NCBI GenBank assembly: GCA_023424275.1
Contig: JAFAED010000106.1
Span: 1 to 7,832 of the forward strand
DNA from: Pseudomonadota bacterium
Lineage (GTDB): Bacteria > Pseudomonadota > Alphaproteobacteria > Sphingomonadales > Sphingomonadaceae
Length of the DNA stretch: 7,832 nucleotides
Direction: 5' to 3'
The notes beneath the pieces are model-generated. The model was not told the DNA's origin, did not search any database, and worked only from the letters and a program-made list of their open reading frames with translations. The position numbers were made by a program, and so were the translations under genes. Positions 5,637-7,832 of this stretch are shown in pieces; the stretch's first letter is position 1; every line of letters begins with the position of its first letter.

Positions 5637-6920
5637 ATGCCACAGGCGGTGCATGGTCCGTTCGCCGATCCGGCGGTCGAAGCGCGTTTCCAGGAAGCCG
5701 CGCGCACGCTGCGGCTGCCCTTCGTGCGTGTCTATGGCGTGCTCTTCATGCTCGTGGCGCTTGCCTACACGATCGCCAACCCCTTGTTCGTCAGTCATGA
5801 GGATACGGCGACGCTCGCAGTCTATTTCGGCTGCATGCTCATCCTTGCGGGCGCCTATATCGGCGCGACCTTCTGGCCCGGCTATATCAGCCGGCCGGGG
5901 ATCGATTTTGCCGCGCTGCTCGGCATCGTCTTCCTGCTCGGTCACATCAACCTCGTGCTGTTCGACGAACTGATCGACATGCAGGAGGAGATGCACGCGG
6001 TGGGCGTAATGAACCGCCTGTCGGTCAGCGCCTTTGCCGCGGTGGCGCTGGCAGGCCGGCCGCGCCTGTTCCTGCTGTGGCTCGCGCTCGACTTCGCCGT
6101 TTTCCTCGCAACCGTGATCCCCGTGCAAAGCCATGGCGCCGGCCTCTGGTACGCGCTGCTCAGCTATCTGAGCGGCGCGACGATCATGGTGGCAATCAAC
6201 TTCGCGATCGACCGCTCGAGCCGCGGCGCCTTTGCGCTCGCCGAGGCACTGGAGGCCGAACGCAAGAAGAATGAGGATCTCGTCTACAACATGTTGCCAC
6301 CCGCAGCGGTCGAACGCATTCGCGACGGGCGGATGGTCGCCGACGCCTATGCCGATGCCAGCGTGATCTTCATCGACATGGCGGGCTTTACGAACCTGAC
6401 GAAGCGCGTATCGCCGGGGCACCTGGTCGAGGTGCTCAATGCCTTTTTCAATCACGCCGACGCCTGCGCGGCCCGCCACGGCGTCGAAAAGGTCAAGACG
6501 ATCGGCGACGCCTATCTCGCCATCGCTGGCGGGAATGTGACGGCGGGCAACAGCGCCGACGCCGCGATCGCCTTCGCCCGCGATGTGCTGGCGGGGGTTC
6601 CCGGATTGCAGGAGGTTGCGGGCACCGATGTCGGCCTGCGGGTCGGCATTCATAGCGGCCCTGTCGTCGGCGGCGTGATCGGGGCGACGCGCATGGCCTA
6701 TGATTATTGGGGCGAGACGGTGAATATGGCGGCGCGGCTGGAAGGGACGGCCCCGGTCAACGGCATGGCTATTTCGGAAAGCACCTGGCTGCGTGCGAGG
6801 GACCGCGCCGAATTCGGTCCGCCACATCACGAGATGCTGAAGGGCGTTGGCGAGACCTGCATCTACCACACAGTGCCCCGGACCGGGGACGCGTTGCCCG
6901 ATATCAGCCGGGTCGCCTGA
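5637..6920 (+). CDS. Membrane-bound class III adenylate cyclase
   Basis: A 427-residue protein. The N-terminal half has about six hydrophobic segments (roughly 28-50, 58-80, 89-111, 125-140, 143-163, 167-190). A charged helical linker (about 198-225, EAERKKNEDLVYNMLPPAAV) precedes a class III cyclase domain (about 238-412). All key residues are present. The metal-binding aspartates are Asp247 (FIDMAGFTN) and Asp291 (KTIGDAY). The adenine-selecting pair is Lys287 and Asp356 (YDYWGE). The transition-state residues are Asn363 and Arg367 (VNMAAR). It should make cAMP from ATP on the cytoplasmic face as a homodimer. The six-helix plus single-domain plan resembles mycobacterial Rv1625c. The signal sensed is unknown. 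The ATG at 5637 follows AGAGGGG by about seven bases and gives MPQAVHGPF. An open frame continues upstream to 5484 but has no family features. The 3' end overlaps cmk by 17 bases tail-to-tail. Confidence 0.92.
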   Translation: MPQAVHGPFADPAVEARFQEAARTLRLPFVRVYGVLFMLVALAYTIANPLFVSHEDTATLAVYFGCMLILAGAYIGATFWPGYISRPGIDFAALLGIVFLLGHINLVLFDELIDMQEEMHAVGVMNRLSVSAFAAVALAGRPRLFLLWLALDFAVFLATVIPVQSHGAGLWYALLSYLSGATIMVAINFAIDRSSRGAFALAEALEAERKKNEDLVYNMLPPAAVERIRDGRMVADAYADASVIFIDMAGFTNLTKRVSPGHLVEVLNAFFNHADACAARHGVEKVKTIGDAYLAIAGGNVTAGNSADAAIAFARDVLAGVPGLQEVAGTDVGLRVGIHSGPVVGGVIGATRMAYDYWGETVNMAARLEGTAPVNGMAISESTWLRARDRAEFGPPHHEMLKGVGETCIYHTVPRTGDALPDISRVA

Positions 6921-7533
6921 CCCGTCCTTCGACAAACGCGATTGCCGCTGCCAGCGCGGCGTCGCGGTCCATGTCGCTATTGTCGAGCAACAGCGCATCG
7001 GCGGCGCGCAGCAGCGGCGCATCGGCACGGCCGGTATCGCGCGCGTCGCGGGCGTGGACGTCGGCGAGCACAGCGTCATAGGTCACATCGACGCCGCGTC
7101 CCTGCATCTCGGCATGGCGTCGGCGCGCGCGTTCCTCGGGGGTGGCGGTCACGAACAGCTTGGCATCGGCGTGCGGTGCGATGACGGTGCCTATGTCGCG
7201 GCCGTCGAGTACGGCGCCGCCCGGCTGGTTGGCAAAATCGACCTGCCGCTGGAACAGCGCCGCACGGACCTGCGGATGGACCGACACACGGCTGGCGAGG
7301 CTGCCGGTGCTTTCGAAGCGGAGCGCGGGGTCGTCCAGCAGGCTGGCCGGGAAATCGCATGCGGCCAGCGCGTCGGCGGCACTGTCGGGATCGCCATGGT
7401 TGAGCTGCGTCTGATAACCGACCGCACGATAGAGGAGGCCGGTGTCGAGCACGGGCAGGCCATAATGGTCGGCGAGCTGGCGGGCGAGCGTGCCCTTGCC
7501 CGATGCGGTGGGGCCATCAACGGCGATGATCAC
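6904..7533 (-). CDS. cmk: Cytidylate kinase (CMP/dCMP kinase)
   Basis: A 209-residue P-loop kinase that phosphorylates CMP and dCMP to the diphosphates in the cytoplasm. It starts IIAVDGPTASGKGTLARQL, with the ATP-binding loop GPTASGKGT (7-15). It then has the CMP-site motifs LDTGLLYR (29-36) and LDGRDIGTV (109-117), the lid ARRRHAEM (136-143) and RDARDTGRADAPL (162-174), and LLLDNSDMD near the end. It is shorter than E. coli Cmk (227) because the NMP-binding insert is reduced, which is usual in alphaproteobacteria. The start is GTG at 7533, with GGAG six bases upstream. The frame is open further up, but those codons do not fit the family. The GTG overlaps the stop of the upstream gene (GTGA), suggesting coupled translation. 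The end overlaps the opposing cyclase gene by 17 bases. Confidence 0.95.
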   Translation of the reverse strand: MIIAVDGPTASGKGTLARQLADHYGLPVLDTGLLYRAVGYQTQLNHGDPDSAADALAACDFPASLLDDPALRFESTGSLASRVSVHPQVRAALFQRQVDFANQPGGAVLDGRDIGTVIAPHADAKLFVTATPEERARRRHAEMQGRGVDVTYDAVLADVHARDARDTGRADAPLLRAADALLLDNSDMDRDAALAAAIAFVEGRVRRPG

Positions 7534-7832
7534 TTCGCGCTCCAGTCGTCCAGTCGGATATGCGTCAGCCGGCCGTCCTTGCCGAAATTGACCTGCATAG
7601 AGCCCGCGCCGAGCATGGTCGAACACTCCGTCGATCCTGCCTTGTCGAAAGCGAAGCAACTGAATTTCACCCCGGGCAGCTGGGCTTCGATGCGGGCCAT
7701 CACGTCGGCGCGTCGGCGCGCCGTGCCGATCGCGAAGATGCCGATTGCATCGTCGCCTTTGACAGAGAGCCATTTGACCACGATGCGCCCACTGTCGATG
7801 CTGTGGGCGACCGGGCCATCGCCGTAATAGGA
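7530..7832 (-). CDS. Unrecognised protein, C-terminal part (runs off right edge)
   Basis: The frame is open from the right edge to the TGA at 7532-7530, giving 100 visible residues. The edge codons read SYYGDGPVAHSIDSGR, with no stop before the boundary, so the N-terminus lies outside the window. A GTG at 7781 is possible but would cut a reading frame that looks coding throughout. The sequence is mixed alpha/beta in character (DAIGIFAIGTARRRADVMAR, then LPGVKFSCFAFDKAG, ending GKDGRLTHIRLDDWSAK). It has no signal peptide or membrane segment in the visible part and two cysteines. I do not recognise a family. Its stop overlaps the cmk GTG start by four bases, so it is the upstream gene of a cmk operon. 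In many proteobacteria aroA holds this place; the visible sequence is not EPSP synthase. Confidence 0.7.
   Translation of the reverse strand, partial: SYYGDGPVAHSIDSGRIVVKWLSVKGDDAIGIFAIGTARRRADVMARIEAQLPGVKFSCFAFDKAGSTECSTMLGAGSMQVNFGKDGRLTHIRLDDWSAK

Noticed and set aside
5634..7079. 481-codon open frame on the minus strand, antisense to the cyclase
   Set aside because: It opposes a cyclase with every catalytic residue intact and overlaps the end of cmk in another frame. Its His/Arg/Gln-rich sequence is typical of an antisense shadow.

Overview
The window is GC-rich chromosomal DNA that looks like an alphaproteobacterium, most probably a sphingomonad (Sphingopyxis-like). This rests on the protein character of S1, IHF-beta and the short CMP kinase, the GC-ending codons, and the cmk / rpsA / ihfB neighbourhood. 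The genus is an inference. I see no phage, IS element or CRISPR array, and no clear novel defence or mobile system.

Layout, left to right. At 1-84 (-) is the first part of a gene for a putative lipoprotein, cut by the window edge. At 172-1104 (+) is a BioF2/CelD-type GNAT acyltransferase. At 1146-1231 (-) is tRNA-Leu(UAA) with an encoded CCA. At 1322-2993 (+) is a two-gene ABC-2 exporter of the YadG/YadH type. Its ATPase is intact, but its permease is broken by an out-of-frame deletion at about 2550. A long hairpin at 2977-3018 separates it from ihfB (-), which converges on it. Next come the rpsA terminator (3451-3485) and rpsA itself (3517-5229, -, six S1 motifs).

The 407-base gap 5230-5636 has no gene. 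It holds the rpsA upstream region: a good sigma70-like promoter, an intrinsic terminator inside the predicted leader, and two hairpins just before the rpsA ribosome binding site. It also holds a GC-rich palindrome and the ribosome binding site of the next gene. At 5637-6920 (+) is a membrane-bound class III adenylate cyclase. Its end overlaps the end of cmk (6904-7533, -). The cmk GTG start overlaps the stop of an unrecognised gene that runs off the right edge.

The genes are mostly housekeeping: translation (S1, tRNA-Leu), nucleotide supply (CMP kinase), nucleoid architecture (IHF-beta) and cAMP signalling. The cyclase sits between cmk and rpsA, which are adjacent in many proteobacteria, so rpsA must be transcribed from its own promoter here. 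The points most worth checking are the permease-breaking deletion, whose junction looks like recombination between short direct repeats, and the rpsA leader with its promoter-proximal terminator and structured ribosome-binding region.
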